A DNA stretch of 6,474 bases, taken from Micrococcaceae bacterium UBA6021 (GTDB taxonomy: Bacteria; Actinomycetota; Actinomycetes; Actinomycetales; Micrococcaceae). The first letter of the stretch is position 1, and each line of letters opens with the position of its first letter. The position numbers and the translations under genes were made by a program. The stretch covers positions 952-7,425 of the forward strand of contig DIZT01000218.1 of NCBI GenBank assembly GCA_002427975.1, read 5' to 3'. The notes beneath the pieces are model-generated. The model was not told the origin of the DNA. It ran no database searches and saw only the letters and a list, made by a program, of their open reading frames with translations. Positions 6,097 to 6,474 of the stretch are shown here, piece after piece.

Positions 6097-6474
<378 letters not shown>

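Overview
The window looks like a chromosomal segment of a high-GC actinobacterium, most likely a member of the Micrococcaceae (Arthrobacter or a close relative). This is inferred from the GC-rich codon use of most genes and from a class Ib ribonucleotide reductase small subunit (NrdF) at the right edge with the typical actinobacterial C-terminal tail. No rRNA, tRNA, CRISPR array, transposase or integrase was seen.

Layout, left to right. An intact short-chain dehydrogenase/reductase (42-830, +) is followed by a strong hairpin terminator (948-982). A 291-residue HNH endonuclease comes next (1147-2022, +). Its N-terminal half resembles an EVE/PUA-like modified-base reader, so it is a candidate type IV (modification-dependent) restriction enzyme. 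A GNAT acetyltransferase follows (2233-2730, +). Then come two broken genes meeting head to head near position 3180: the C-terminal part of a DUF4352 protein on the minus strand (2851 to about 3180) and the C-terminal part of a type I restriction enzyme HsdR on the plus strand (about 3181-4032). Next is a full-length AIPR-family protein of 598 residues (4138-5934, +), which belongs to an abortive phage infection family and has an Mrr/PD-(D/E)XK-like N-terminus. The window closes with the 3' end of nrdF on the minus strand (6097-6474) and its 14-bp hairpin terminator (5999-6036).

Reading the region as a whole: nrdF is core genome. The stretch from about 1000 to 5940 looks like a small, partly decayed anti-phage island. 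It holds one candidate modification-dependent nuclease (EVE-HNH), the wreck of a type I restriction system, and an AIPR gene. The AIPR gene is visibly poorer in GC than its neighbours, starts with TTG and appears intact. The hsdR/DUF4352 junction records a rearrangement that removed the 5' parts of both genes. The most interesting objects are the AIPR protein with its putative QxK nuclease domain, the stand-alone EVE-HNH nuclease, and the fusion junction.
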